Positions 10,970 to 18,859 of a stretch of DNA of 22,393 nt are shown here, piece after piece; position 1 is the stretch's first letter; the number at the start of each line of letters is the position of its first letter. Made by a program: the position numbers and the translations under genes. The stretch is from Pseudomonadota bacterium (GTDB lineage Bacteria > Myxococcota_A > Polyangia > GCA-2747355), in contig JADJDT010000001.1 in assembly GCA_016702545.1 (NCBI GenBank), forward strand, positions 1 through 22,393. The letters run 5' to 3'. The notes beneath the pieces are model-generated. The model did not search any database and was not told where the DNA came from. It saw nothing but the letters and a program-made list of their open reading frames with translations.

Positions 10970-11704
10970 ATGTTGATCGCGATCGATGGCACCTCGCTCT
11001 ACTGGGACCACGAGAAGTACCGCCAGCAGATGCGGGGTAGTTTGATCAACGAGCTCGATGCCACCACCCGCGAGCCACACCACCGCTACCTGCGCGGCCC
11101 CACCACCAGCGGCGTCCAGGACCGCTGGATCGCAGACGAGGCGCTGGGCTCGATCCGCGAGTGGGTGCGCCGCGGCGATCGGCGCGTCGTGCTGGCGGGC
11201 TACAGCCGCGGGGGCGCGGTGGCGATCTACGTCGCTCGGCGGCTGCAGCGCGAGGACTGGGCCCGCGAGCTCAAGGTGGCTTGTCTGGCGCTCTTCGACG
11301 CCGTCGATCGCGATCTGGTGCTGAACGCGACGACGATCCCGGGCAACGTCGAGCACGCCTACCACGCCCTGCGCGACCCGCGGGTGGGGTCACGCAGCTA
11401 CTTCGGCAATTGCGGCGAGACCATCGACCACCCGGGCAAGCTGATTCGGCACCGCTTCTTCGGCACGCACGCGGCGATGGGGGGCCTGCCCTTCACCGGC
11501 GACCATCCGCTGCACGAGGAGGCCGCTATGGGGCTGACCGAGTTGCCCTACTCGGTCGTCGCGAGCGCCCGGATCGCCGCCCCGGGGATGGTGGACGAGC
11601 GTCCGAGGCTCGTGCCCATCACCCATGCGCAGGACCAGGCCGCCGCGGCGGCGGTCAAACAGTGGATGTGGGGTCACCTCCGAGCGCACGGGGTCGTCGC
11701 CTGA
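10970..11704 (+). CDS. DUF2235-like alpha/beta hydrolase (putative phospholipase)
   Basis: Intact 244-residue serine hydrolase, no signal peptide. It opens MLIAIDGTSLYW, the strand that starts DUF2235 folds. The nucleophile elbow is GYSRG (residues 77-81, Ser79) in VVLAGYSRGGAVA. LALFDAVDRD holds a candidate catalytic Asp (D110), and RFFGTHAAMGG carries a candidate His (H167) in the F-x-G-x-H-x-x-x-GG pattern typical of DUF2235/Tle1-type lipases. It is shorter than usual for that family (mostly 350-600 residues). The start has GGAGGA 9 nt upstream. The gene stands alone: MFS gene and MITE upstream, converging genes downstream. No type VI secretion gene, VgrG or immunity gene is visible, so effector status is not supported. 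Hydrolase fold confident, substrate unknown. Confidence 0.8.
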   Translation: MLIAIDGTSLYWDHEKYRQQMRGSLINELDATTREPHHRYLRGPTTSGVQDRWIADEALGSIREWVRRGDRRVVLAGYSRGGAVAIYVARRLQREDWARELKVACLALFDAVDRDLVLNATTIPGNVEHAYHALRDPRVGSRSYFGNCGETIDHPGKLIRHRFFGTHAAMGGLPFTGDHPLHEEAAMGLTELPYSVVASARIAAPGMVDERPRLVPITHAQDQAAAAAVKQWMWGHLRAHGVVA

Positions 11705-11728
11705 CACGACCGCTCGTACACCGCAGCC

Positions 11729-11742
11729 CCCGCTCAGGCGGG
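11729..11742. terminator. Small GC hairpin between convergent genes
   Basis: CCCGC and GCGGG pair around a 4-base loop TCAG, 25 bases after the lipase stop and before the end of the converging gene. There is no T tract on either side, so it is at best a weak or Rho-assisted stop. Confidence 0.25.
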
Positions 11743-11753
11743 CCCCAGACCGC

Positions 11754-11804
11754 GTCTTCAAGGTAGTTGCGTCTTCAAGGTAGTTGCGTCTTCAAGGTAG
11801 CTGC
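11754..11804 (-). repeat. 17-bp tandem repeat, three copies, at the 3' end of a gene
   Basis: GTCTTCAAGGTAGTTGC occurs three times end to end (11754-11770, 11771-11787, 11788-11804); the third copy has one change (C for T). On the minus strand each copy reads CA(A/G)CTACCTTGA, that is Gln-Leu-Pro-stop. Because 17 is not a multiple of three, the three stops (11792, 11775, 11758) fall in three different frames. Confidence 0.92.
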
Positions 11805-12235
11805 GCGTAGTCGAGGCTGGCACCCGGATCGCCGGGCTGCAGCTCGAGCCCGCGGGCGCGCAGGTGCTCGGCCAGCCGCGGAAAGAGCTCGAGCACCGTG
11901 TCGGAGCGCACCACCGCGGGCAGGGCACGCTCCTCGCTCAGCAGCACGCCCGTGCTCGAGCCGGCGTCGGGGCTGCCGTGGAAGCGGTGGCGCGCCTCCT
12001 CGTCGACGCTGGAGAAGGGCACGCGGAAGCCGCTCGAGGTGTAGGGCCGACGAAAGGAGACCAGCACCTCGGCCGGGTAGCGGTTGCTCACCGGGGTCAG
12101 GGCGCTGCGCAGCCGATAGAGCAGGTCCGGGTAGCGCCCCTCCCGCGTGGCGACGAAGGCCTGCTCGTCGCTGAGCTCCAGGTGCTCGGCGAGCGACGCG
12201 GGGCTGGTCCCGCTGGCGCTCAGGTCGAGCCCCAA
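11792..12235 (-). CDS. Hypothetical protein, no recognised family
   Basis: I do not recognise this gene. The uninterrupted reading is about 147 residues, hydrophilic, with no TM helix or signal peptide. It starts from a TTG (GLDLSASGTSPASLAEHLEL) but the same frame is open up to about 12299, where AAGGAGGGG follows directly on the stop of the upstream gene, so the true N-terminus is probably 10-20 residues longer and was lost to a sequence error. Recognisable stretches are RYPAEVLVSFRRPYTSSGF, FSSVDEEARHRFHGSP and ERALPAVVRSDTVLELFPRL. Residues alternate strand-like and helical segments. It ends YAQLP and TGA inside the triple 17-bp repeat. Tight spacing to the upstream membrane-like protein suggests they act together. 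A 13-bp direct repeat (12263-12275 and 12279-12291) lies near its start. Confidence 0.6.
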   Translation of the reverse strand: MGLDLSASGTSPASLAEHLELSDEQAFVATREGRYPDLLYRLRSALTPVSNRYPAEVLVSFRRPYTSSGFRVPFSSVDEEARHRFHGSPDAGSSTGVLLSEERALPAVVRSDTVLELFPRLAEHLRARGLELQPGDPGASLDYAQLP

Positions 12236-12297
12236 CGCGGCGAGGTCGGCGTCGCGCCGCAGCGCTTCGCGACCCGCACGCTTCGCGACCCCCCTCC

Positions 12298-12874
12298 TTA
12301 GTGGCGTGGTGTGCAGCTACAACCCTTGCCGTGGTCGATTTGGCCGACCAAGCCGGATGCACCCACGCCCAACCCTACCTGCAGGCAGCCGAGCAGGATC
12401 ACGCCCTTGAACAGCAGGGGCACGCGGGCGAAGGGCAGAAAGGGCAGGAGAGCCAGATAGGGCGCCATTCTCGGCAAGTCGAGGCCGACCAGCATCACCG
12501 AACCCGACGCCCCCCCAACAGGCTCCCGCCGATCTCGCCGAGGACGCAAACGCCCGCCAGGTCGGCGGGCTGCAAGTCCCCCTGCGGGCAGGCGGTGGTC
12601 AGCCAGAGAGACCCTCGCGAGGGAAGGCCCATCGGCGCGACGTGGCCCGCGACCATGGGCGAGAACCTGAGCAGTCCGTTGATCACGGTCTGGATCCAGC
12701 CGCCTGCGCCACGCGCTCCGACGGCGGCGGAAACGCCGCCCGTCGTGTAGCGATACTCGTGCGCCTGACCCCGGGATCGCTCAGCAGCAGCGTCCCGATC
12801 TGGGCGCCCGCGGCGAGCACGCTGCCACCCCAGCTCTCGTAGTTGCGGAACGACCAGGCACTGGGACGCAGCAT
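12298..12874 (-). CDS. Hypothetical Gly-rich, hydrophobic protein (frameshifted)
   Basis: Unrecognised protein of about 190 residues assembled from three frames joined near 12770 and 12500. It opens MLRPSAWSFRNYESWGGSVL and AAGAQIGTLLLSD, continues AHEYRYTTGGVSAAVGARG and GGWIQTVINGLLRF, then CVLGEIGGSLLGGASGSVML and MAPYLALLPFLPFARVPLLF, and ends KGVILLGCLQVGLGVGASG with a Cys/His tail GKGCSCTPRH. The last third could form one or two membrane helices. Many small residues and alternating polar/hydrophobic strands would also fit a beta-rich structure. The start at 12874 has a strong AGGAG 5 nt upstream. Its stop TAA runs straight into the ribosome site of the next hypothetical gene, so they form an operon. 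No signal peptide is evident. Function unknown. Confidence 0.62.
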
Positions 12875-13034
12875 GTGAACTCCTGCCGTTCAGGGGTCAA
12901 AGGCCGTCGCCGGAAAGAGCGGGCCTTGCTTTTGTGCAGGGCGTCCAGCAGCAAGGCCCATTTCGCCCCAGGCTCGACCGTTGTCTAGCCGGCCGACGCA
13001 GAATGGCCCGAAGGGCGGCCCAGCGCCCGTGCCC

Positions 13035-13357
13035 TCAAGACGGCGGGTCCTCTTGACCGCCGGCGGTTGCCCCCAACAGGGTGGGCGACACCCTGATCGC
13101 GCGTGGATCCCGGTGCAGCAGCATCAGGGCGGCGCCGAGGCAGGCCAGCAGGGTCAGGGCCGGGCCGATCACGTCGACGGGCAGCCGCCGGTAGGCCAGC
13201 TCGATCACGCCGTCGCGCGGCGCGAGCCCGATGAACATGCGGTGGTGGGCGAGGGTCGCGGTGTCGAGCGCAGCGGCTGGCCGTTGGGGGTAGCGACCCA
13301 GTTGGCATAGTCGGAGCTGTGCAGCACTAGCCGCGTCGACGCGTCGCCACCTTCTAG
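13035..13357 (-). pseudogene. 3' remnant of a YfhO/PMT-like polytopic membrane protein
   Basis: Only the last about 105 codons remain. The text VVLEGGDASTRLVLHSSDY then ANWVATPNGQPLRS, followed after a one-base shift near 13255 by HRMFIGLAPRDGVIELAYRR and a final TM helix (VIGPALTLLACLGAALMLL), is the usual end of YfhO-type proteins: a beta-rich D-Y-x-x-W-x-A-x-x-x-G-x-P domain, then V-E-x-x-Y and the last helix. Such proteins are normally 700-900 residues, so most of the gene, including all glycosyltransferase-like TM regions, is absent. The break coincides with the end of an inverted-repeat element at 13355. Family assignment by pattern; moderately sure. Confidence 0.6.
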
Positions 13358-13518
13358 CACTACTGTGTCGGATCTCTCCCGTCGCCTGGGCTCGTTCTCG
13401 AAATCACAGGCTTTGTCGCTCGTCGGTCGCTTGCCACCAGCAACCTCCCTCCTCGCTTCGCGCCCGTGATTCCGAGCCCTTCGCCAGGCTCGGTCCGAAA
13501 TCCGACACAGTAGTGCCA
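13355..13518. mobile_element. MITE-like inverted-repeat element, 164 bp
   Basis: Terminal inverted repeats of 19 bp lie at 13355-13373 and 13500-13518 and match at 18 of 19 positions, including a perfect core GCACTACTGTGTCGGAT. A second, inner inverted pair (13397-13411 and 13462-13476) matches at 13 of 15. No ORF of its own. It is unrelated in sequence to the element at 10780. It lies between a truncated YfhO-like gene and the stop of the second kinase gene, 17 bases from that stop. No clear target duplication is visible. Confidence 0.72.
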
Positions 13519-13535
13519 GCCGCAGGCGCACATGC

Positions 13536-15545
13536 TCAGCGATCGAGGAGGGCGACGGCAGCGGCCAGGCGCAGCAGGGGCAGCGGGCGGGCCAGGGCGG
13601 GTTGCAGTGCCTGGTGGGCCCGCGGGTCGGCGAGCCTCCCCAGCGCGAGGGCGACCGCGATGGCGTCGTCCTCGCGTGCGGGCTGCTGTAGCGCCGCCTG
13701 CAGCAAGGGGCTGGCGCTGAGGTCGGCGAAGTCGCGGGCGAGCTGGAGCGCGGCGCGCAGCTGGACGTCGCTGGGTCCGTCGCGGCGCCTGGCGTAGCGC
13801 CGCACGGGCCCGGCCTGGCGCGATCGAGGCCAGGGCCTGCGCCGCCAGCAGTCGCTCCTCCCAGGCTCCGGCTTGCAGGGCGCGCAGCAGCTCCAGCCGC
13901 GCGCGGCGCCCGAGGGTCGTGCGCTCCAGCCGCGCGAGCGCGCCCAGGCGCGCGGCGCGCGTGACGGGCGTCGCATCGCGCAGATGCTGCGCCAATGCCA
14001 GGCCGCCGCGGTGGCGCAGGTGCGCCAGCGCCTCGAGGATCGCCACCCGCAGCCATGGATTGGCATAGAGCAGCTCGCGCTCGAGCTGTTGCACCCCGAG
14101 CGGATCCCCCAGGCGGGCGAGGGCGGTCGCGGCATCGAGCCGCAGCCACGCCTGCTCGGCTTGGCCCTGCGCCGCGGCGAGCATCCGGTGCAGCGCTTCG
14201 TGGCTGCCCGCGGGTGTGGGGCGGAGGGTCGCCAGCGCGAGGGCGGCGCTGCGGCGCACCCGCGCTTCGACGTCGCTGGTGCCGGCGAGCACGGCCTTTG
14301 CGAGGCTGATGCGGTTGAGCTGGCCGATCCAGACCAGCACCTGCGCCCGCGTGGCCGCGTCGCCGCGGCTCAGGGCGGCAAGGACGAGGGTCTGCGGCGC
14401 GGGCGCGGCGAGGCCCGGCGGCCTTCGCTGCGAGGTGGGCTTGGCGCTTGCCGCGCGCGCGGTCGGAGGCGCTGACCGGTCAGGCCGCGGTCGCCGCGAG
14501 GCCGGGCCGAGTAGGCCCGCCACGAGCGCCAGGAGCAGGGCCGCCGCCCCGACGGCGAGCCAACCCTTGCGAGCCAACGCCCGCGGCGCGCCCACCCCGC
14601 CGCCGGCGGCGCTCGCGGCGGCTGATCCCAGCGCGTGTTGCAGCGCGGCGAGGAAGGGCCGGGCTCCGGCGTAACGCTGCTCCGGGGCCAGGGCCAGCGC
14701 GTGCAGCACGACCGCGTCAACTCCCGTGGCCACCGCTGAGCTCAGGTCGGTGCGCTCTCGGCTCGGCGGCGCTGGGGCCCGCTTGGTCTGGAGTCGACGC
14801 ACGCCAGCGGCGTCTGCCCCGGGAAAGGGGTGCCGTCCCGTCAGCAGCTCGTAGGTCAGCACGCCGAGCGCATAGACATCCGTGCGCGCATCGACCGGGC
14901 CCTGCGCCAGCTGTTCAAGGGCCATAGGTGCGGTGCCGACGGCGGTCGGGGCGCCGAGATCGCTGGCGTCCGCGCTGAGCAGCGTCGCGATGCCGAAGTC
15001 GAGCAGCTTGACCGCGGGTCGCGCGCCGCTGTCGTCGACCACGATGTTCTCGGGCTTGACGTCGCAGTGCACGAAGCCCTTGTCGTGCGCCGCGGCGAGC
15101 GCCTGGCCCACCTGCTCGACGATCGCGGCGAGGCGCTCGAGCGGCAAGGCTCTGCGGCCGTCGATCAGCTCGCGCAGCGTCGCGCCGTGCAGGTACTCCA
15201 TCACGATGTAGCTGGTGTCGCCGGGGCGCGGCCGAAGTCGTAGACCGTGACGATGTTCTTGTGACCGATCAGGCTGACGGCGCGGGCCTCCTGGAGGAAG
15301 CGGGCGACGAGGGCTCGCGCAGGCTCAGCTCCGGGCGCAAGACCTGATCGCCGCGAGGCGACCGAGCTGCTCGTGCTCGGCGGCGTAGACGATGGCCATG
15401 CCGCCCTCGCTGACCTTGGCGCGCAGCGCCACGGTCCCAGGCGCCGGCCGACCAGCGCCGTGGCATAGTCCAGCGGCGTGGCGCCGTCGCGCGGACAGGG
15501 CTCCGCCGTAGCACGCAGCGACAGGCAGTCTGGGCAGAGCAGCAC
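13536..15545 (-). CDS. Second Hanks-type Ser/Thr kinase fused to HEAT repeats
   Basis: About 670 codons. A GTG start at 15545 gives a short Cys motif (CPDC at residues 4-7, CPRDG at 17-21), a common zinc-ribbon-like head of myxobacterial kinases. The kinase domain follows across frame changes near 15430, 15340 and 15210: P-loop SEGGMAIVYAA, AAI(K) region, HKNIVTVYDFG, then MEYLHGATLRELI, HCDVKPENIVV, LLDFGIATLL and DARTDVYALGVLTYELLTG. One TM helix (GWLAVGAAALLLALVAGLLG) leads into about 8 HEAT repeats (VEARVRRSAALALATLRP, WLRVAILEALAHLRHRGGLA). A shift near 13810 moves the last part to another frame ending LLRLAAAVALLDR and TGA at 13536. Oddities: the catalytic HRD reads HCD, and the APE motif reads ALE (GTAPMALEQL). 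Same plan as the kinase at 4377-7828 but half the HEAT length. An ATG at 15558 in another frame is an alternative start. Confidence 0.88.
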
Positions 15546-15672
15546 GGTGCGTGATCATACGGCAGCTGCTGCGCGGGAAGAAACGTGGTCAGCGAGCGGC
15601 GCAGCGGCGCCGTTTGTTTGCGGGCTAGACGAGCCGACAGGCGAGCATGCTGGGGTGATGGCGCGGGGTGAA

Positions 15673-15697
15673 GTCGCGGGGATTCGCTCCCCGCGAC
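15673..15697. other. Perfect hairpin in the divergent kinase/cinA spacer
   Basis: A 10-bp perfect stem GTCGCGGGGA / TCCCCGCGAC closes on a 5-base loop TTCGC. There is no T tract, so it is not a classical terminator; it lies between divergent genes where an operator or processed 5' leader is possible. The rest of 15546-15739 shows no gene. Confidence 0.45.
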
Positions 15698-15739
15698 GAG
15701 AGGCTTTGGCTCGAATGCGAAGCCCCTGAGTGATATCTA

Positions 15740-15804
15740 GGGGGGGGGGGCGTGGGCCGGCGGGGGGGGGGCGGGGGGGGGGGAGGGGGGGGGGGGGGGG
15801 GGGG
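15740..15804 (+). repeat. Poly-G block with four G runs of 10-20 bases
   Basis: Runs of 11 (15740-15750), 10 (15762-15771), 11 (15773-15783) and 20 (15785-15804) G, broken by single C or A bases and one short CGTGGGCCGGC stretch. It ends 5 bases before the cinA ATG, where a ribosome site would be expected. Such a tract could form a G-quadruplex and would slip during replication. It could equally be a low-quality or artefactual stretch of the assembly. Confidence 0.85.
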
Positions 15805-15809
15805 CCGGC

Positions 15810-17121
15810 ATGGCAGCGGGGCTTGAGTGCAGCGAGCTTCTGACGGTTGGTGACGAGCTGCTGCGCGGCGACGTCGTCAACGGCAATGCGGCCTGGCTCG
15901 GCGCGCGGCTCTTCGAGTGCGGTGTGCCCGTGCAGCGGTGGTCGCGGTCGCCGACGAAGCCGGCGCGATCGTCAGCGCCGTACGAGGCGGCGGCGCGCTG
16001 TCGGCTGCTGGTGATCACCGGAGGACTGGGGCCGACCGTCGACGATCTGACCGTGGCGGCCCTGGCCCAGGCCATCGGCGAGCCGCTGATCCGTCGGCCC
16101 GAGCTCGTGAGCGCGATCGAGCAGCGCTTCGCCGCGATGGGCCTGCGCTACTCCAGCAACAACGACAAACAGGCGGAGCTGCCGCCCTCGGCCACCGCGC
16201 TGGCGAATAGCTGCGGCTCGGCGCCCGGTGTGGCGCTGCCCGTCGGGGCTTGTCAGGTCTTCTGCCTGCCCGGCGTGCCGGCCGAGATGCGGGCGATGTT
16301 CGACGCGCAGGTGGCGCCCTGGGTGCTGGCGCAACTCGAGCGCGGCGCCGTGGCGCGCCGGACGATCAAGCTCTTCGGTCTCGGCGAGGAGAAGCCGACC
16401 GGGTGCTGAGCGATCTGTGGCCGAGGACGGCGGCCGACTGCCTGCGCTCGCTCCACTTCCGCACGCACTTTCCAGAGAACCACGTCATCGTCGTGGCGCG
16501 GGCCGCGGCGAAGCCGTCGTCGCGAAGGCTCGCGCTGACGCCGCCGTCGAGGCGCTGGAGGCGGAGGTCTGTCGACGCCTGGAGCGCTTCGTCTTCGATC
16601 GCGAGGGCCGCAGTTTCGCCGAGTCGTTGCTGGTCTTGCTGCGTGGGGCGGGCGCGCGCGTGGCCGTGGCGGAGTCGTGTACGGGCGATCGGAGGGCCGA
16701 CCTGCTGCGGGCGGCCGGTAGCAGCGCGGTCTTCGACCTCGGCGTGGTGGCCTATGCCGACCGGATCAGCGCGAGCTGCTCGGCGTACCGGAGGCGCTCT
16801 CTGGCCGAGCACGGGGCCGTCAGCCAGGCCTGCGCCGAGGCGATGGCGCGCGGGGTGCGCGAGCGTGCGCGGGCGGACTTCGGCGTGGCCATCACGGGGG
16901 TCGCCGGACCGGGTGGGGCAGCCTCGGGCAAGCCCGTGGGTACGGTGCACTTCGCCGTGGCCGGACGGCGCTGGCGTCGCGCATCTGCGGCGCCGCCGCC
17001 CTACGATCGCGCGCGCACAAGCTGGGAGCGGCTTATGGCGCTGTGGCTGCTGCGTGCCCGCCTGCGCGGCGAGCCTGCGGTGGCGACGGCGACGATCCCT
17101 GCGGCAGGTCGTTGGGCCTGA
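15810..17121 (+). CDS. cinA: CinA-family protein: MoCF domain plus nicotinamide-nucleotide amidase (frameshifted)
   Basis: Two-domain CinA of about 435 residues. The N-terminal molybdopterin-binding-like (COG1058) domain shows VGDELLRGDVVNGNAAWLG, VITGGLGPTVDDLT, SNNDKQAELP and FCLPGVPAEM. After a frame change near 16400 comes LRSLHFRTHFPENHVIVVA in one frame and, in the next, the PncC amidase domain: VAVAESCTG, GSSAVFDLGVVAYADRI, SLAEHGAVSQA and VAITGVAGPGG followed by KPVGTVHFAVAG. The amidase turns NMN into NaMN and ammonia in NAD recycling; the N-terminal domain is associated with ADP-ribose pyrophosphatase activity in some homologues. ESCTG, holding the nucleophile Ser, is intact, but the next residues (DRRADLL for the usual GGR-x-ADLL) look damaged. 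Start ATG at 15810 follows the poly-G block and has no separate SD. Stands before thpR and recA, a widely conserved order. Confidence 0.9.
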
Positions 17122-17236
17122 GGCCAGCTCGACGGCCCTGGTCGTCCGAGGGACAGACACGCGTGGTGGGCCGCCTTGACACGCGGCAGCGGCGCGCGGA
17201 TAACTGCCCCTCAACCGACCGGAGCCTCGTCCCACG

Positions 17237-17833
17237 ATGGAAAGAATCGGCGCCTTCGTCGCGCTCAACCTGCCCGTGCCGGTGGTCGAGCAGATCTCAG
17301 CTGCAGGTCGAGCTTGGGGCCGAGGCCGAGCGGGTGGGGCTGCGCGTGGCGTGGGTGCCGGCGACGAACCTGCACGTGACGCTGCGCTTCCTCGGTGAGA
17401 TGCCGCGGGGAACGCCTTCACGCTGCGCGACCGGCTGGTGGCGGGGTTGGCCGGCCGGCGTAGCTTTGGCCTCCAGGTGCGGGGGTCGGCGCTTCCTGAG
17501 CTCGAGCGGCCCCGGCGTGCTGTGGGTCGGGCTGCGCGACGAGGGCGCGTTGGCGCGTCAACGCGGAGGCGGCTGTCGACGAGCTCGGCTTCGCCCTCGA
17601 GCCACGACCCTTTCATCCGCACCTGACGCCTGGGCGGGTCAAGGAGGGGGCGGGCGACGGTGTGGGCGACGGTGCTGGCGACATCGGTACGCGCTGGGCC
17701 GACCACGGTGGGGCCGACCGTGCCGACCGAGGTGGTGCTTTACAGCAGCGAGCCGGGTAGCGGCGCGGGGCCGAGTACACGGCGATCGCTCGCTTCTTTG
17801 CGCTGCAGCGTTCAGGGCGCGGCGAGAGGCTGA
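17237..17833 (+). CDS. thpR: RNA 2',3'-cyclic phosphodiesterase (LigT/ThpR, frameshifted)
   Basis: Member of the 2H phosphoesterase family, about 195 residues, historically called 2'-5' RNA ligase. It opens MERIGAFVALNLPVPVVEQI; after an indel near 17300 it reads RVAWVPATNLHVTLRFLGEM with the first catalytic H-x-T motif (HVT). The middle is broken into three frames near 17410, 17500 and 17560. The second catalytic motif, FHPHLT in family terms, is readable across a shift at about 17608-17630 and is followed by GRVKEGAG. The end (VPTEVVLYSSEPGS, then YTAIARF) matches the family's C-terminal strand; TGA at 17831 is the likeliest stop but other frames run on. Position between cinA and recA supports the call. 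Its physiological substrate is unsettled in bacteria generally. Confidence 0.82.
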
Positions 17834-17853
17834 GCGCGTCGCCCCGAGGAGTA

Positions 17854-18859
17854 GATCAAGCCAAGCGGCAGCGGAAGCCACCAAGCGTGACTCAGACACG
17901 CGCGAGCGCACGATCGAGCTGACGGTTGCGTCGATCGAGAAGCAGTTCGGCAAGGGCGGGTGATCATGCGCCTCGGAGCAGAAGGCAAGCTCGCAAGGAC
18001 ATCCCGGATCATCTCCACCGGCTCGCTGGGGCTCGACCATCGCGTTGGGTATCGGCGGGATGCCGCGCGGGCGTGTTCACCGAGGCCTACGGGCCCGAGT
18101 CGTCGGGAAAGACCACGCTGGCGCTGCACGTGATCGCCGAGGCGCAGAAGCCCGGCGGCACCTGCGCCTTCATCGACGCCGAACACGCGCTGGACCCGGA
18201 CTATGCGCGCAGCTCGGCGTGCGGACCGACGACCTGGGCTGATCTCGCAGCCCGACTTCGGCGAACAGGCGCTCGAGATCGCCGACACGCTGGTGCGCTC
18301 CGGCGCGATCAGCGTGACGTGGTCGACACCGGTCGCCGCCCCGGCGCCGCGCGCCGAGCTGAAGGCGAGATGGGCGAAAGCCACGCCGGGCGGCAGGCGC
18401 CGCCTGATGTCCCAGGCGCTGCGCAAGATCACCGGCAGCGTCAGCCGCAGCAACACCATGCTGATTTTTCTCAACCAGATCCGGATGAAGATCGGCGTGA
18501 TGTTCGGCAACCCGGAGACCACCACCGGCGGCAACGCGCTGAAGTTCTACGCCTCGATCCGCATGGAAATCCGCCGCATCGGCCAGATCAAGCGACCGCG
18601 ACGTGGTGGCAAGCAGACCGCGGGTGAAGGTGGTGAAGAACAAGCTGGCGCCGCCCGTTCCGCCAGGTCGAGCCCGACACTGCATGACGGCGAGGGCATC
18701 AGCAAGGTCGGCGAGCCGATCGATCTCGGCGCTGATGGCGGCGTGGCGGAGAAGCCGCGCCCGGTCAGCCATGACGGGGAGCGCATCGGCCAGGGCCGCG
18801 AGAACGCCACAGTAATTGGCGACCATCCCGAGCTGGCGGCGCAGCTCCGCGAGGTCTGA
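17854..18859 (+). CDS. recA: Recombinase A (frameshifted)
   Basis: DNA-strand-exchange ATPase and SOS co-protease. The N-terminus TIELTVASIEKQFGKGG continues IMRL in another frame, then GSLGLDHA. Walker A GPESSGKTT is at 18091-18117, with EAQKPGGTCAFIDAEHALDP after it. QPDFGEQALEIADTLVRSGA precedes a damaged Walker B. SQALRKITGSVSRSNTMLIF leads into the conserved NQIRMKIGVMFGNPETTTGG (L2 DNA-binding loop) and NALKFYASIRMEIRRIGQIK. The C-terminal domain reads EGISKVGEPIDLG, DGERIGQGRENA and HPELAAQLREV. At least six indels are needed, and several invariant residues look substituted (LHDGEG for MYGEG). A GAGGAG at 17846-17851 marks the ribosome site; the start codon itself is not clean. The same strand stays low-complexity Ala/Gly/Lys to a TAG at 19111, possibly the real disordered tail. 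Start and end approximate. Confidence 0.93.

Noticed and set aside
10970..11704. Type VI secretion effector
   Set aside because: Only the hydrolase motif hints at it; no VgrG, PAAR, adaptor, or immunity lipoprotein is in the window.
11754..11804. Short CRISPR array
   Set aside because: The 17-bp units abut with no spacers; it is a simple tandem repeat.
13360..13535. C-terminal extension of the second kinase through the inverted-repeat element
   Set aside because: The frame that carries the last HEAT residues stops at 13536; reading on requires the wrong frame and passes through the element without protein-like text.
16366..17706. A 446-codon open frame on the minus strand across cinA and thpR
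   Set aside because: Composition is Arg/Pro/Ala-rich, and it lies opposite clear CinA and ThpR motifs; a shadow.
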